Source of the DNA: Mycolicibacterium mengxianglii
Lineage (GTDB): Bacteria > Actinomycetota > Actinomycetes > Mycobacteriales > Mycobacteriaceae
Direction: 5' to 3'
Assembly: GCF_015710575.1 (NCBI RefSeq)
Contig: NZ_CP065373.1
Span: 4,836,001 to 4,900,000 of the forward strand
DNA length: 64,000 nt
Of this stretch, positions 1-8,590 are shown in pieces. A program made the position numbers and the translations under genes. Position 1 is the stretch's first letter; each line of letters starts with the position of its first letter. The notes below the pieces were generated by a model. The model did not search any database. It saw only the letters and a program-made list of their open reading frames with translations, and was not told the DNA's origin.

Positions 1-399
1 AGAGTCCAGCACGGTTTTGCTGGCCCGCTTGACCAGGAAATGCGGCAGGGGCGCGGCCGGCTCAACGGTGATGTCGACCCGCACGCGGGTGGTGTCGGTG
101 AGGGGTTCGGGTTTGAGGGTGTACTCCACATGCTGGGCGTACTGCTGGGAGGTTCGGCCCGCGTCCCACACCAATGAGTTTGGGCCCCAATGGTATTCAA
201 GAATCTCTTCGTCGACCAGACCGAGCACCCGTACCGCCACCCGCACGTGGTGGGGCCGCCCGTCGTCGTAGCGGTCGATCACCTCGGCACGCTTGTGCAC
301 CGCCGACCAGTCGGGGATGGACTCGACGTCGGCCAACGCCGCCAGTATCTCCGCCGGCGGCGCCTCGATCACGATCTCCCTGGACGCGCGGATCGCCAC
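1..399 (-). CDS. SRPBCC-family protein, 3' end cut by window edge
   Basis: The frame is open from a GTG start at 399 to the left edge, so the C-terminus is missing. The N-terminus contains the pattern EIVIEAPPAEILAALADVES followed by IPDWS, typical of the START/polyketide-cyclase-like SRPBCC fold, which makes a hydrophobic ligand cavity. It is clearly paralogous to the next gene (569-1009), with the same I-A-DVES-P-WS and KRAE-DGRP blocks, so the two look like a tandem duplication. No catalytic residues can be assigned; the ligand is unknown and the protein is probably cytoplasmic. The GTG start is chosen because it sits right before the conserved first strand. Confidence 0.8.
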   Translation of the reverse strand, partial: MAIRASREIVIEAPPAEILAALADVESIPDWSAVHKRAEVIDRYDDGRPHHVRVAVRVLGLVDEEILEYHWGPNSLVWDAGRTSQQYAQHVEYTLKPEPLTDTTRVRVDITVEPAAPLPHFLVKRASKTVLDS

Positions 400-568
400 G
401 CCTTCAACCTAGTAATCCACCACGGTCGCCGCAGCGTATTGGCGCTACCAGCCGTATCGGTCAACGCCGTGGTGTGCTGCGGCACCTCGGACCGGGGCCG
501 ATACCACCGAGCTCGATGACCGTGACCCCGGCCAAGGGGCCCTCAGTCGTCACCGGGGTGCAACGACG

Positions 569-1009
569 TCAGCCGTTCTTGACCTTGAGTACCTGCTTGC
601 GCAGACCGTCGGTCGCGGTCTCCATGCCGCCCTTGAGCGTGCGTTTGATGATGAAGCCGGGCAGCGGCACCGACAGGTCCAATGACATGTCGAACTTCAC
701 CCTGGTCTTGTCTCCGGAGGGGCTCAGTGTGTAACCCGCGTCCTGCGCCTTGAGCTGGCCGGAGGACACCAGAGTCCAGTTGACCCCGCTGTCGGTCCAG
801 GTGTACTCGATCACCTGTTCGTCGGTCAGTCCTGCGGCCTTGACCGTCATCTTCACCTGTTTGGGCCTGCCGTCGGGGTAGCTCTCGAGGATCTCGGCGC
901 GCTGATACTGCGGCGACCAGGTGGGGGTGGACTCGACGTCGGCAATGACATCGAGGATCTCCTCGGGTGTTGCTTCGATGACCACTTCGCGCGAATCGTT
1001 GACTGCCAT
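569..1009 (-). CDS. SRPBCC-family protein
   Basis: 146 residues, the usual length for a single-domain mycobacterial SRPBCC (polyketide cyclase/START-like) protein. The conserved N-terminal strand and helix (VVIEATPEEILDVIADVES) and the C-terminal amphipathic helix (KGGMETATDGLRKQVLKVKNG region) are both present. There is no signal peptide, so it should be cytosolic. Members bind lipids or aromatic compounds; the ligand cannot be told from sequence. It is a tandem paralogue of the truncated gene to its left, about 170 bp away, and is divergent from the UBP zinc-finger gene that starts at 1078. Confidence 0.85.
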   Translation of the reverse strand: MAVNDSREVVIEATPEEILDVIADVESTPTWSPQYQRAEILESYPDGRPKQVKMTVKAAGLTDEQVIEYTWTDSGVNWTLVSSGQLKAQDAGYTLSPSGDKTRVKFDMSLDLSVPLPGFIIKRTLKGGMETATDGLRKQVLKVKNG

Positions 1010-1077
1010 GGCCGAACCCTAGCGACCCGACGCCGGACCGGGTCGCATTTCCTGTATCGCCAGTAGGCTCAGCCGCT

Positions 1078-1431
1078 ATGAGTACCGAGATCGATCCGGC
1101 TGCGGTCCCCAGTGGCACCGGTTGCCTGGAATGTGACGCCGCAGGCGGTTGGTGGGTCCATCTGCGCCGCTGCGCGGCCTGCGGTCACATCGGGTGCTGC
1201 GACGATTCGCCGCGACGACACGCCAGCGCACACTGGCGCGAAACGGGCCATCCGATCATCCAGTCGTTCGAGCCGGGCGAGGACTGGTTCTGGGACTTCG
1301 ACTCCGACGACTACTACGCGGGACCGCAGTTGGCTCCGCCGGACTCACGGCCCGCCGACGAGACAGTGCCCGGCCCTCGCGGCCGGGTGCCCGCCGACTG
1401 GTACGAGCAGCTTCAGCACCGCAGCGACTGA
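1078..1431 (+). CDS. UBP-type zinc finger protein
   Basis: 117 residues. Cysteines at about 16, 19, 32, 35, 40 and 41 and histidines at 37, 48, 52 and 58 match the zinc-binding pattern of the UBP (ubiquitin-hydrolase) zinc finger, including the run RCAACGHIGCC followed by H...H. Bacteria lack ubiquitin, so the eukaryotic role (binding a ubiquitin C-terminus) does not transfer; stand-alone copies are common in actinobacteria and their role is unknown. The acidic, aromatic stretch after the finger (EDWFWDFDSDDYY) could be an interaction surface. The gene is divergent from the SRPBCC gene, with a 68-bp shared upstream region. Confidence 0.85.
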   Translation: MSTEIDPAAVPSGTGCLECDAAGGWWVHLRRCAACGHIGCCDDSPRRHASAHWRETGHPIIQSFEPGEDWFWDFDSDDYYAGPQLAPPDSRPADETVPGPRGRVPADWYEQLQHRSD

Positions 1432-1502
1432 GCCGGGGTGCGCTGCTCCGCCTCGGAAGTGTGTGCACGGTCTCGCACCCGGGCCGCACCACGATCCGCT
1501 TC

Positions 1503-1916
1503 TTACGCCTTGTCCTGCTGCATGGCCTCCATGGCCTTGGCGAACTCGACACTCATCTTCTCTGCGAATGCGTTGACCGCCTTGAGCGGCCGCAGCATGA
1601 CCGTGAATTCGTCGATCAGACCGTCGGCTCCGGTGTGCAGGAAGTCGCAGCCGTTGATCTCCAGATCGCCGACGCGGGCGGTGAAGACCAGGGCGTGGTC
1701 GGCTTCATGTCCCTTCTCTGGTGAAGCACCGCCGATCTCGCGGACGTAGGTCAGATCCTCGAACACCCGCGACACCGCCTGCAGGATCACCGCGAGGGTG
1801 TCCCGGCCCCGATAGGGCTTGTGCGCGATCGGGCTTCGGAACACGACGTCCTCGGCGAAGAGCGCGGGAAGGGAGTCAAAATCACCGGCTTCGACGGCGG
1901 CTCGAAAAGTGTGCAC
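1503..1916 (-). CDS. NTF2-like (SnoaL-type) protein
   Basis: 137 residues from a GTG at 1916. The pattern AVEAGDFDSLPALFAEDVVF followed by SPIAHKPYRGRD is the classic N-terminus of the NTF2/SnoaL cone-shaped fold, found in cyclases, isomerases and orphan ligand-binding proteins. No catalytic dyad can be assigned. The frame stays open upstream of 1916 into the hairpin region, but no ATG or GTG lies there, so the GTG is kept; a few residues before it may be missing. It is downstream of, and on the same strand as, the sugar-binding protein genes but separated from them by a terminator-like hairpin. Confidence 0.75.
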   Translation of the reverse strand: MHTFRAAVEAGDFDSLPALFAEDVVFRSPIAHKPYRGRDTLAVILQAVSRVFEDLTYVREIGGASPEKGHEADHALVFTARVGDLEINGCDFLHTGADGLIDEFTVMLRPLKAVNAFAEKMSVEFAKAMEAMQQDKA

Positions 1917-1935
1917 GGACCCAGTGAACCAGACG

Positions 1936-1961
1936 GGCCGGCCACCCGAAGGTGACCGGCC
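1936..1961 (-). terminator. Hairpin after the polyol operon
   Basis: An 11-bp GC-rich stem with one mismatch and a CGAA loop (1947-1950) lies 24 bases after the stop of the last binding-protein gene. There is no U-run on the minus-strand side, which is common for mycobacterial intrinsic terminators. It probably ends the ten-gene transcript. Confidence 0.55.
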
Positions 1962-1984
1962 GCTGTGGCTTTGGAACTGTCAGA

Positions 1985-3034
1985 TCATGGTGCCGTCTGG
2001 CCAGGAATGCCCTCGTAGGCGATGTCGCCGGTCTCGAGATTCTTCTTGGTCATATCGACGAGCCCGTCGAGGAACTTCTGCCGCTCGGTGACGACGTGCT
2101 CGATGGCGACGTCGACGTTCTCCTGCGTGATGGCGGGCATGATGTACACCGGGTCGGTGTCCACGTCTTCACCCTTGACCAGGGCGTTGGCCACTGCCAG
2201 GCCCGCGGACAGTTCCACGGTGCCGTTCTGCAGGGACGTGCCGATGAACTCACCGCTCTTGACGGCGTTGAGACCATCCTCGATGCCGTCGATACCGACG
2301 ATCGGCACCTCGGTGCGACCGGCCTCCTTGAGCGCCTGCAGCGCGCCCAGGCCCATGTCGTCGTTCTGGGCGACCACACCGTTGATCTGCGGGCCGAAGC
2401 TCGAGATCCAGTTCTTCATCTTGTTGACGGCCTCGTCGCGCTTCCAGTTCGCGGTGTCCTTGGCCAGCACCTTGATATCCGGGTACTTGGCGAGCACATT
2501 GTCGATGCCCTTGCCGCGGTTGATCTCGCCGGAACCGCCGAGCGGGCCCTGCAGGATCACGATGTTGCCGCGACCGCCGAGCTTGTCGGCCATCATCTGC
2601 ATTTCCTGCTCACCGGCGGCCACGTCGTCGGGCTGTACGTTGCCCGCCAGATCGGGGGTCTCCAGGGCGGCGTTGACCGCCAGCAGCGGAATGCCCTTCT
2701 CCTTGGCCGAGGCCACCTGCGGGGCCAGCGAATCAGCCTGCACCGGAACGACGATGATCGCGTCGACGCCCTGGTTGATCAGCGAATCGACCTGGCTGGC
2801 CTGAGTGGACACATCGTTGTTGGCCGAGTTCCACACCAGCTCGATGTCATTGGCCTTGGCGTAGGTGTCCATCCCCTCCTTGCCTGCGGTGATGAACGAG
2901 CTCATGTCATACACCGTGACGCCGATGCGGGTGGTGTCGCTGTTGGCTTCGGTGTCACCTGCGCCGCAGGCCGTCAGGCCCAGACCCAGCGCGCCGGCCG
3001 CGGCAATCGCGCCGATCTTGGATGTCAGTTTCAT
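1985..3034 (-). CDS. Sugar/polyol ABC transporter substrate-binding lipoprotein (copy 1)
   Basis: 349 residues. The N-terminus is a lipoprotein signal ending in the lipobox LTAC with the lipidated Cys at 23, so the protein is anchored outside the membrane. The body is a periplasmic-binding-protein type I fold of the RbsB/XylF kind ([72 protein letters not shown]). Start chosen at 3034 (MKLTSK) rather than the in-frame GTG at 3049 because the lipoprotein signal begins there. It is the last gene of the operon, 55 bp after a near-identical copy (3090-4139), from which it differs at scattered positions. The substrate is probably a pentitol, tetritol or similar polyol, judged only from the neighbouring enzymes. 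Confidence 0.9.
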   Translation of the reverse strand: MKLTSKIGAIAAAGALGLGLTACGAGDTEANSDTTRIGVTVYDMSSFITAGKEGMDTYAKANDIELVWNSANNDVSTQASQVDSLINQGVDAIIVVPVQADSLAPQVASAKEKGIPLLAVNAALETPDLAGNVQPDDVAAGEQEMQMMADKLGGRGNIVILQGPLGGSGEINRGKGIDNVLAKYPDIKVLAKDTANWKRDEAVNKMKNWISSFGPQINGVVAQNDDMGLGALQALKEAGRTEVPIVGIDGIEDGLNAVKSGEFIGTSLQNGTVELSAGLAVANALVKGEDVDTDPVYIMPAITQENVDVAIEHVVTERQKFLDGLVDMTKKNLETGDIAYEGIPGQTAP

Positions 3035-3089
3035 CAGGTTAGATCTCACTCTCTATCGTTCTGAATGGAACGTGCTGCACGACAAATAA

Positions 3090-4139
3090 TTACGGCTGCT
3101 TCTGGCCCGGGATGCCCTCGTAGGCGATGTCGCCGGTCTCGAGGTTCTTGTCGATCAGCTCGCTCAGGCCGGCCAGGAACTCTGCCCGCTCGGTGACGAC
3201 GTGCTCGATGGCGACGTCGACGTTCTCCTGGGTGATCGCCGGCATGATGTAGACGGGTTCGGTGTTGACTTCCTCACCCTTGGCAAGCTTGTTGGCCACC
3301 GCCAGACCTGCCGACAGTTCCACGGTGCCGTTCTGCAACGAGGTGCCGATGAACTCACCGCTCTTGACGGCATTCAGACCGTCCTCGATGCCGTCGATAC
3401 CGACGATCGGCACGTCCGTACGGCCGACTTCCTTGAGCGCCTGCAGCGCCCCCAGTCCCATGTCGTCGTTCTCGGCGACCACACCGTTGATCTGCGGGCC
3501 GAACCCGGAGATCCAGTTCTTCATCTTGTTGACGGCTTCATCGCGCTTCCAGTTCGCGGTGTCCATCGCCAGCACCTTGATATCCGGGTACTTGGCAATC
3601 ACGTTGTTGATGCCCTGGGTGCGGTCGATCTCGCCGGACTGGCCCAGCGGGCCCTGCAGGATGACGATGTTGCCGCGGCCGCCGAGCTTGTCGGCCATCA
3701 TCTGCATTTCCTGCTCACCGGCGGCCACGTCGTCGGGCTGCACATTGCCGGCGATGTCGGTGCTGTCGAGCGCGGCATTCACCGGGACCAGCGGAATGCC
3801 CTTCTCCTTGGCCGCGGCGACCTGCGGAGCCAGCGAATCGGCCTGCACCGGAACCACGATGATCGCGTCAACACCCTGGTTGATCATCGAGTCGACCTGG
3901 TTGGCCTGAGTCGAGACGTCGAGATTGGCCGAGTTCCAGACCAATTCGATGTTGTTGTCCTTGGCGTACTGATCCATGCCCTCTTTGCCGGCGGTGATGA
4001 ACGAACTCATGTCGTACACCGAGACACCGATCCGGGTGGTGTCGCTGTTGGCTTCGGTGTCACCTGCCCCACATGCGGTCATGCCGAACCCCAGCGCTGT
4101 GGCCGAGGCGATGGCGAACACCTTTGTTGCCAGTTTCAT
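3090..4139 (-). CDS. Sugar/polyol ABC transporter substrate-binding lipoprotein (copy 2)
   Basis: 349 residues, RbsB/XylF-type binding protein with lipobox MTAC (Cys at 23). By eye roughly nine in ten residues match the downstream copy; differences cluster in the signal peptide, around residues 60-80 ([18 protein letters not shown]), near the DSTDIAGN segment and at the C-terminus. The start is 4139: a strong Shine-Dalgarno (GGAGAGAAGG) sits just before it and overlaps the alternative ATG at 4154. It lies between the permease gene and copy 1, so both copies belong to the same transporter. Two receptors could widen substrate range, or the pair may simply raise receptor dosage. Confidence 0.9.
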   Translation of the reverse strand: MKLATKVFAIASATALGFGMTACGAGDTEANSDTTRIGVSVYDMSSFITAGKEGMDQYAKDNNIELVWNSANLDVSTQANQVDSMINQGVDAIIVVPVQADSLAPQVAAAKEKGIPLVPVNAALDSTDIAGNVQPDDVAAGEQEMQMMADKLGGRGNIVILQGPLGQSGEIDRTQGINNVIAKYPDIKVLAMDTANWKRDEAVNKMKNWISGFGPQINGVVAENDDMGLGALQALKEVGRTDVPIVGIDGIEDGLNAVKSGEFIGTSLQNGTVELSAGLAVANKLAKGEEVNTEPVYIMPAITQENVDVAIEHVVTERAEFLAGLSELIDKNLETGDIAYEGIPGQKQP

Positions 4140-4186
4140 GTGCCTTCTCTCCATTTACTTTCGATGAAAATCAACTACTGCCGTGG

Positions 4187-5218
4187 TCAAGTTCGTCGCT
4201 TCGAGGACCACACGTCAATGGCCACCGCCGACACGATCAACACGCCCTTGATGACGTCCTGCCAGTACGCGGGGACCACCAGGATGTCGAGGCCGTTGTT
4301 GAGCGTCTGGATCATCAACAGGCCCAGCGCCGTTCCCCAGATGGTGCCGCGCCCGCCCATCAGGCTGGCACCGCCGATGACGACGGCGGCGATAGCGTCG
4401 AGTTCGTATCCCTGTCCGAGGTTGGGTGGGCCGGAGATGACGCGGGAGGCCAGCATCACCCCGGACAGCCCGGCGAGCAGACCCGAGAACGCGTAGACGC
4501 TGAACAGCACGTTCTTGGCGTTGATACCCGCGATCTCGGCGGCATTGCGGTTGCCACCAACGGCGTAGACACGCATGCCGTAGGTGGTGCGCTTCATGAT
4601 GATGGCCAGCGCGATGATGCCGAGGATCATCAGCAGCACCGGGATCTGCAGGCCGAGGATCTTGGTGTTCGCGATCTTGCCGAACTCCGCCGGCAGGCCG
4701 TTGATCGGCGCGCCGCCGCCGATGACGTAGGCCATGCCCGACCCGGCGGTCAACGTTCCCAGCGTCGCGATGAACGGTGGCACGTTGAGCCGCGACACCA
4801 TCACCCCGTTGAGGCAGCCCACGGTGAGACCGACCAGCATCGCCACCACCACCGTCAGCCAGACCTGGCCCGGTTGGGCTTTGGCAGTGGCCGCGCCGGC
4901 CATCGCCGACACTGCGATCACGCTGCCCACCGACAGATCGATACCGCCGGTGAGGATCACCAACGTCTGGCCGAGCGCGATCAGCGCGAACGGTGCCGCC
5001 GCGACCAGGATCGTGATCAGGTTCTCGACGGTGGAGAACCGCGCACTGCGGTAGCTGAAGTAGAAGATCACCAACAGCAGGATGATGAACATGGCGTAGC
5101 GCAATGCCATGGCGCCCAACCAGTCCCGGGAGAACAGCTTGACGGGTTCACCGGTGATCGGGGACGCCACGACAGCGACGCCTCCCGAATCCGGCGTGGT
5201 CTCTTCCTTCGTGGTCAC
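4187..5218 (-). CDS. Sugar ABC transporter permease (RbsC/XylH family)
   Basis: 343 residues with about eight to ten hydrophobic helices. Family blocks are visible: LGQTLVILTGGIDLSVGSV, GVMVSRLNVPPFIATLGT, YAVGGNRNAAEIAGIN (the EAA-like loop that docks the ATPase) and GGASLMGGRGTIWGT. This is the membrane channel of a CUT2-class importer, probably a homodimer since only one permease gene is present. Its start overlaps the stop of the ATPase gene by 4 bp (ATGA), indicating translational coupling. Confidence 0.93.
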   Translation of the reverse strand: MTTKEETTPDSGGVAVVASPITGEPVKLFSRDWLGAMALRYAMFIILLLVIFYFSYRSARFSTVENLITILVAAAPFALIALGQTLVILTGGIDLSVGSVIAVSAMAGAATAKAQPGQVWLTVVVAMLVGLTVGCLNGVMVSRLNVPPFIATLGTLTAGSGMAYVIGGGAPINGLPAEFGKIANTKILGLQIPVLLMILGIIALAIIMKRTTYGMRVYAVGGNRNAAEIAGINAKNVLFSVYAFSGLLAGLSGVMLASRVISGPPNLGQGYELDAIAAVVIGGASLMGGRGTIWGTALGLLMIQTLNNGLDILVVPAYWQDVIKGVLIVSAVAIDVWSSKRRT

Positions 5219-6765
5219 GATGCTGCCTCCTCGTGGGTGCTGTCTTGCTTGGGGGTATCGGGTCTGGCCTCCAGCGCGGTCGCCAGCCGGAACACCGACT
5301 CCTGGACCTCCGGATGGTCGAGGGCATCGCGGTCGAGTTCGCCGACGAACGCCCCGTCACGCATGACGAACGCGCGGTGGGACAACCCGACGACTTCTGG
5401 CATGTCCGAGGACGCCATCACTACGGCCATGCCTTGTCCTGCGAATTCGGTGATGATGCGGTAGATCTCGCTGCGGGCTCCGACGTCCACACCGCGGGTG
5501 GGCTCGTCGAGCAGCAGCACGTTGACCGTGCCGGTCAGCCAGCGGGCCAGCACCACCTTCTGTTGGTTGCCGCCGGACAGGGTGCCGACCTCCTGGTTGA
5601 GGTTTCGGCTGCGTAGGCGTACCGATTTCATCACCTCCGCCACGGCGTTGGTGCGGGACTTGCCCTTGAGCCAACCTCCGACGGAGAACGCCGACAGCCG
5701 GGGCAGAGATCCGTTGTCCAGCACGCTCATCGACAACACGACGCCGGAGAGTTTGCGATCCTCGGGCACCATCGCCATGCCTTCGGTGATCGCCGCGGCG
5801 GGGGCGTTGCGTTTGACGTGTTTGCCGCGCACCGTAATGGTGCCTGCAGTGCTGCGCCGGGCACCGAAGATGGCTTCCAACAGTTCGGTGCGGCCGGCGC
5901 CGACCAACCCTGCCAGGCCGACGATCTCGCCGGCCTTGACGCTGAAGGAGACCGGCTTGCTGGCGCCTTCGACGTGCAGATCCTTGACCTCCAGCACGGT
6001 TTCATCGGTGGGTTGCGGACGCTCGGGGAACAACGCCTCGAGCTCGCGGCCGATCATGGCGGTCACGATGTCGTCATCGGAGACGTCGTCGATCAGCTCG
6101 TCCAGGATCAGACCGCCGTCGCGGAGCACCACCACCCGGTCGGCGATGGCGCGGATCTCGGCCATCTTGTGGGTGGTGTAGACCATCGAAACGCCCCGCT
6201 CGCGCAGCTGGCGCACGATCGAGTACAGGCCCTCGACCTCACGCTCGGAGATCGCCGAGGTGGGCTCGTCGAGCATCACCACCTGTGCGCCGGTGCGGGC
6301 GGCTTTGACGATCTCCACGATCTGGCGCAGCCCGACGGGCAGGCTGCCCATCCGTGCGGTGGGCGGGATGTTCACGTCGAAGACCGCCAGGGTCTCTTTG
6401 GCCTCGGCGATCATGGCTCGCCGGTTCAGGAACGGCCCACGCTTGAGTTCACGTCCCACGAACAGGTTTTCATAAACCGTCATGTCTTCGATGGACGCCA
6501 GCTCCTGGGGCACGATGGCCACCCCGTGTTTGACGGCGTCCCTGGTGTTACCCGAGGTGAGCTCGGTTCCCTGCACTGTGATGGTGCCGCGGTCGGCAGT
6601 GTACTGACCGCTGATGATCTTCATCAGCGTGGACTTGCCTGCACCGTTCTCACCCGCCAGCGCGGTCACTGTGCCCGGCTGGAGGTTCAGCGTGATGCCT
6701 TTGAGAACCGGAACTCCGTGGAAACTCTTCTCGATGTCAGTGCATTCGAGCAGCGCCTGTGTCAT
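5215..6765 (-). CDS. Sugar ABC transporter ATP-binding protein, two NBDs (RbsA/XylG family)
   Basis: 516 residues, the standard length of CUT2 ATPases with two fused nucleotide-binding domains. NBD1 has Walker A GENGAGKST (about 39-46) and Walker B VVMLDEPTSA; NBD2 has the degenerate Walker A-like GLVGAGRTELL and a good signature LSGGNQQKVVLARWL followed by LLLDEPTRGVD. The asymmetry, one canonical and one degenerate Walker A, is normal for this family. It drives uptake with the permease and the two binding proteins. Overlaps of 4 bp on both sides place it in the middle of the operon. Confidence 0.94.
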   Translation of the reverse strand: MTQALLECTDIEKSFHGVPVLKGITLNLQPGTVTALAGENGAGKSTLMKIISGQYTADRGTITVQGTELTSGNTRDAVKHGVAIVPQELASIEDMTVYENLFVGRELKRGPFLNRRAMIAEAKETLAVFDVNIPPTARMGSLPVGLRQIVEIVKAARTGAQVVMLDEPTSAISEREVEGLYSIVRQLRERGVSMVYTTHKMAEIRAIADRVVVLRDGGLILDELIDDVSDDDIVTAMIGRELEALFPERPQPTDETVLEVKDLHVEGASKPVSFSVKAGEIVGLAGLVGAGRTELLEAIFGARRSTAGTITVRGKHVKRNAPAAAITEGMAMVPEDRKLSGVVLSMSVLDNGSLPRLSAFSVGGWLKGKSRTNAVAEVMKSVRLRSRNLNQEVGTLSGGNQQKVVLARWLTGTVNVLLLDEPTRGVDVGARSEIYRIITEFAGQGMAVVMASSDMPEVVGLSHRAFVMRDGAFVGELDRDALDHPEVQESVFRLATALEARPDTPKQDSTHEEAAS

Positions 6766-7829
6766 CGCACCTCCCCATCAGCAACGGTGCCCACCGTCAC
6801 GAGTACTTTGACGTTCTCCGGATCAGCCGAAGCGGCGAACGCCTGCGCCGAGTGCTCGAAATCGAATTCGGCGCTGATGATTTCGTCAACGGGAACCGCA
6901 CCGGCAGCCAGCAGGTTGATGGCGGCGGTGAAATCCTCGCGCACGTACATCAGGTTGCCGACCAGTGCCAGCTCACGGTCCTGGATGAGGCCGAGCGGGA
7001 CGGGGGTGGCACCCTCGGCGACACCGACGATCATCACGGCACCACCCTTGTCCACCAGGTCGACGGCCTGGGCCACGGAACTCTCCCGGGACACACAGTC
7101 GAACACCACCGCGGCGGGACCGCCGAGCAACTCCAGCGCGGTCTGCACCGCGTCCGGCGCGGTCGGGTCGAAGGTCCCTGCCGCACCCAGTCGTTGAGCG
7201 CGTTCGCGTTTGGAGGCCAACAGGTCGGCGACCACCACCTTCGCGCCGGCCTCGCGAGCCGCCACCAGCGCGAACAATCCGATGGGGCCGGCACCGATGA
7301 CCACCACCGGGCGATCTTTGAGATCACCCACCACCTCGGCGGCGCGGCGCACGGTGTGCACCGGGGTGGCCAGCGGCTCGATCAAGATGGCGTGGCGGTC
7401 GTCGAAATCGTCGGCCAGTGGCACCAGCCGGTCGATGGCGACGGTGAACGAGTCGGCCAGCGCTCCCGGCGTCTGGCAACCCAGCACCCGCAGTTCGCGG
7501 CAGATGTTGTAACGACCCGCCCGGCACTGGGTGCAGTGTCCGCAGGCCAGGTTCGGTTCGACGGCAACCCTTTTCCCGAGCCAGGAGTCGTCGACACCCT
7601 CCCCCACCGCGTCGACCACACCGACGGCCTCATGGCCGGGCCGGTACGGCAGATCGATGAACGGGTGTCGTCCGCACGCGGCGTGCAGATCGGACCCGCA
7701 GATCCCGACGACCGTGGTGCGCACCCGGGCTTCCCCGGCGGCGGGCAGATCCTCGGGCACGGTTTCGATGGTGACGTCATCGAGGGCGTTCACTACCACC
7801 CGGCGGTTCACAGCCGCGGCACTCACCAT
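6762..7829 (-). CDS. Zinc-dependent polyol/alcohol dehydrogenase (MDR family)
   Basis: 355 residues. Medium-chain dehydrogenase with catalytic zinc region GICGSDLH, structural-zinc cysteines in CGHCTQCRAGRYNIC, GHEAVGVV and the Rossmann motif VIGAGPIGLF. These enzymes oxidise a secondary hydroxyl of a polyol to a ketone with NAD(P). The start is 7829 (ATG) or the next codon, GTG at 7826, which would give a GTGA overlap with the SDR stop. It overlaps the ATPase gene by 4 bp. Exact substrate unknown; the second MDR in the operon (8587-9618) is only distantly similar, so the two probably act on different carbons or substrates. Confidence 0.9.
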   Translation of the reverse strand: MVSAAAVNRRVVVNALDDVTIETVPEDLPAAGEARVRTTVVGICGSDLHAACGRHPFIDLPYRPGHEAVGVVDAVGEGVDDSWLGKRVAVEPNLACGHCTQCRAGRYNICRELRVLGCQTPGALADSFTVAIDRLVPLADDFDDRHAILIEPLATPVHTVRRAAEVVGDLKDRPVVVIGAGPIGLFALVAAREAGAKVVVADLLASKRERAQRLGAAGTFDPTAPDAVQTALELLGGPAAVVFDCVSRESSVAQAVDLVDKGGAVMIVGVAEGATPVPLGLIQDRELALVGNLMYVREDFTAAINLLAAGAVPVDEIISAEFDFEHSAQAFAASADPENVKVLVTVGTVADGEVR

Positions 7830-8590
7830 GCGGTGTATCCCCCGTCGGCCACCAGCACCGAGCCGGTGATGAACGACGAAGCGTCGCTGGCCAGGAACAC
7901 CACGCTGGGGGCGATCTCTTCCGGCATGGCGTAGCGCAGCATCGGGGTGTCGTCGATCCAGTGCTGCTTGAACTCCGGGTTGTCCACCGGTGCCATCTCG
8001 GTCTTGCAGTAGCCGGGGGCCAGGGCATTGACCCGGATCCCCAGCGGACCCCATTCGGCGGCAAGCGATTTGGTGAGGTGGTGCACGGCGGCCTTGGAGG
8101 CGTTGTACGCGGGCTGCATCTGCGGCCGGTTGACGATCAAGCCGGACATGGAGCCGATGTTGACGATCGAGCCGCTGCCGCGTTCACGCATGTGCTTGCC
8201 GACGGCCAGCGAGCAGGCCCACAGCGCCTTGACGTTGAGGTCGAACACCGCATCCCACTGGTCTTCGGTGACCGACCAGGACTCACCGTGGTAGCAGGTG
8301 CCGGCGTTGTTGACCAGGATGTCGACGTGTCCGAGCGCGTCGATCGCGTCGGCGGTCATCTTCTCGACATCGTCTGCCTTGGTGATGTCCGCGGTGATCG
8401 CGTGGAAGGTGTGGCCCGCGGCCGCAGCCTCACTGACGACCTTCTCGTTGCGCTCGGCACTGCGGCCGGCGATGGCGACCTGCGCGCCGGCTTCGGCCAG
8501 CCCGAAGGCGAACGCCAGGCCGAGGCCCTGGTTGCCGCCGGTCACCAATGCGGTGCGGCCGGTCAGATCAAAAGGGGAACGCTTGCTCAT
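7823..8590 (-). CDS. SDR-family oxidoreductase
   Basis: 255 residues, classical short-chain dehydrogenase. Cofactor loop TGGNQGLG near residue 17, NNAG motif, catalytic Ser in NIGSMSG and the Tyr/Lys pair in YNASK. The C-terminal ADGGYTAW is typical of SDRs that act on sugar alcohols or sugar acids (D-arabitol, gluconate or sorbose-type enzymes). It lies between two MDR dehydrogenases with 4-bp (upstream) and 3-7-bp (downstream) overlaps. It is presumably one of the polyol-to-ketose or ketose-to-polyol steps; the direction cannot be inferred. Confidence 0.9.
   Translation of the reverse strand: MSKRSPFDLTGRTALVTGGNQGLGLAFAFGLAEAGAQVAIAGRSAERNEKVVSEAAAAGHTFHAITADITKADDVEKMTADAIDALGHVDILVNNAGTCYHGESWSVTEDQWDAVFDLNVKALWACSLAVGKHMRERGSGSIVNIGSMSGLIVNRPQMQPAYNASKAAVHHLTKSLAAEWGPLGIRVNALAPGYCKTEMAPVDNPEFKQHWIDDTPMLRYAMPEEIAPSVVFLASDASSFITGSVLVADGGYTAW

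Noticed and set aside
1952..4496. Long plus-strand frames across the two binding-protein genes
   Set aside because: High-GC shadow frames opposite strong coding sequence; repeated His/Asp/Val-rich composition and no recognisable domain.
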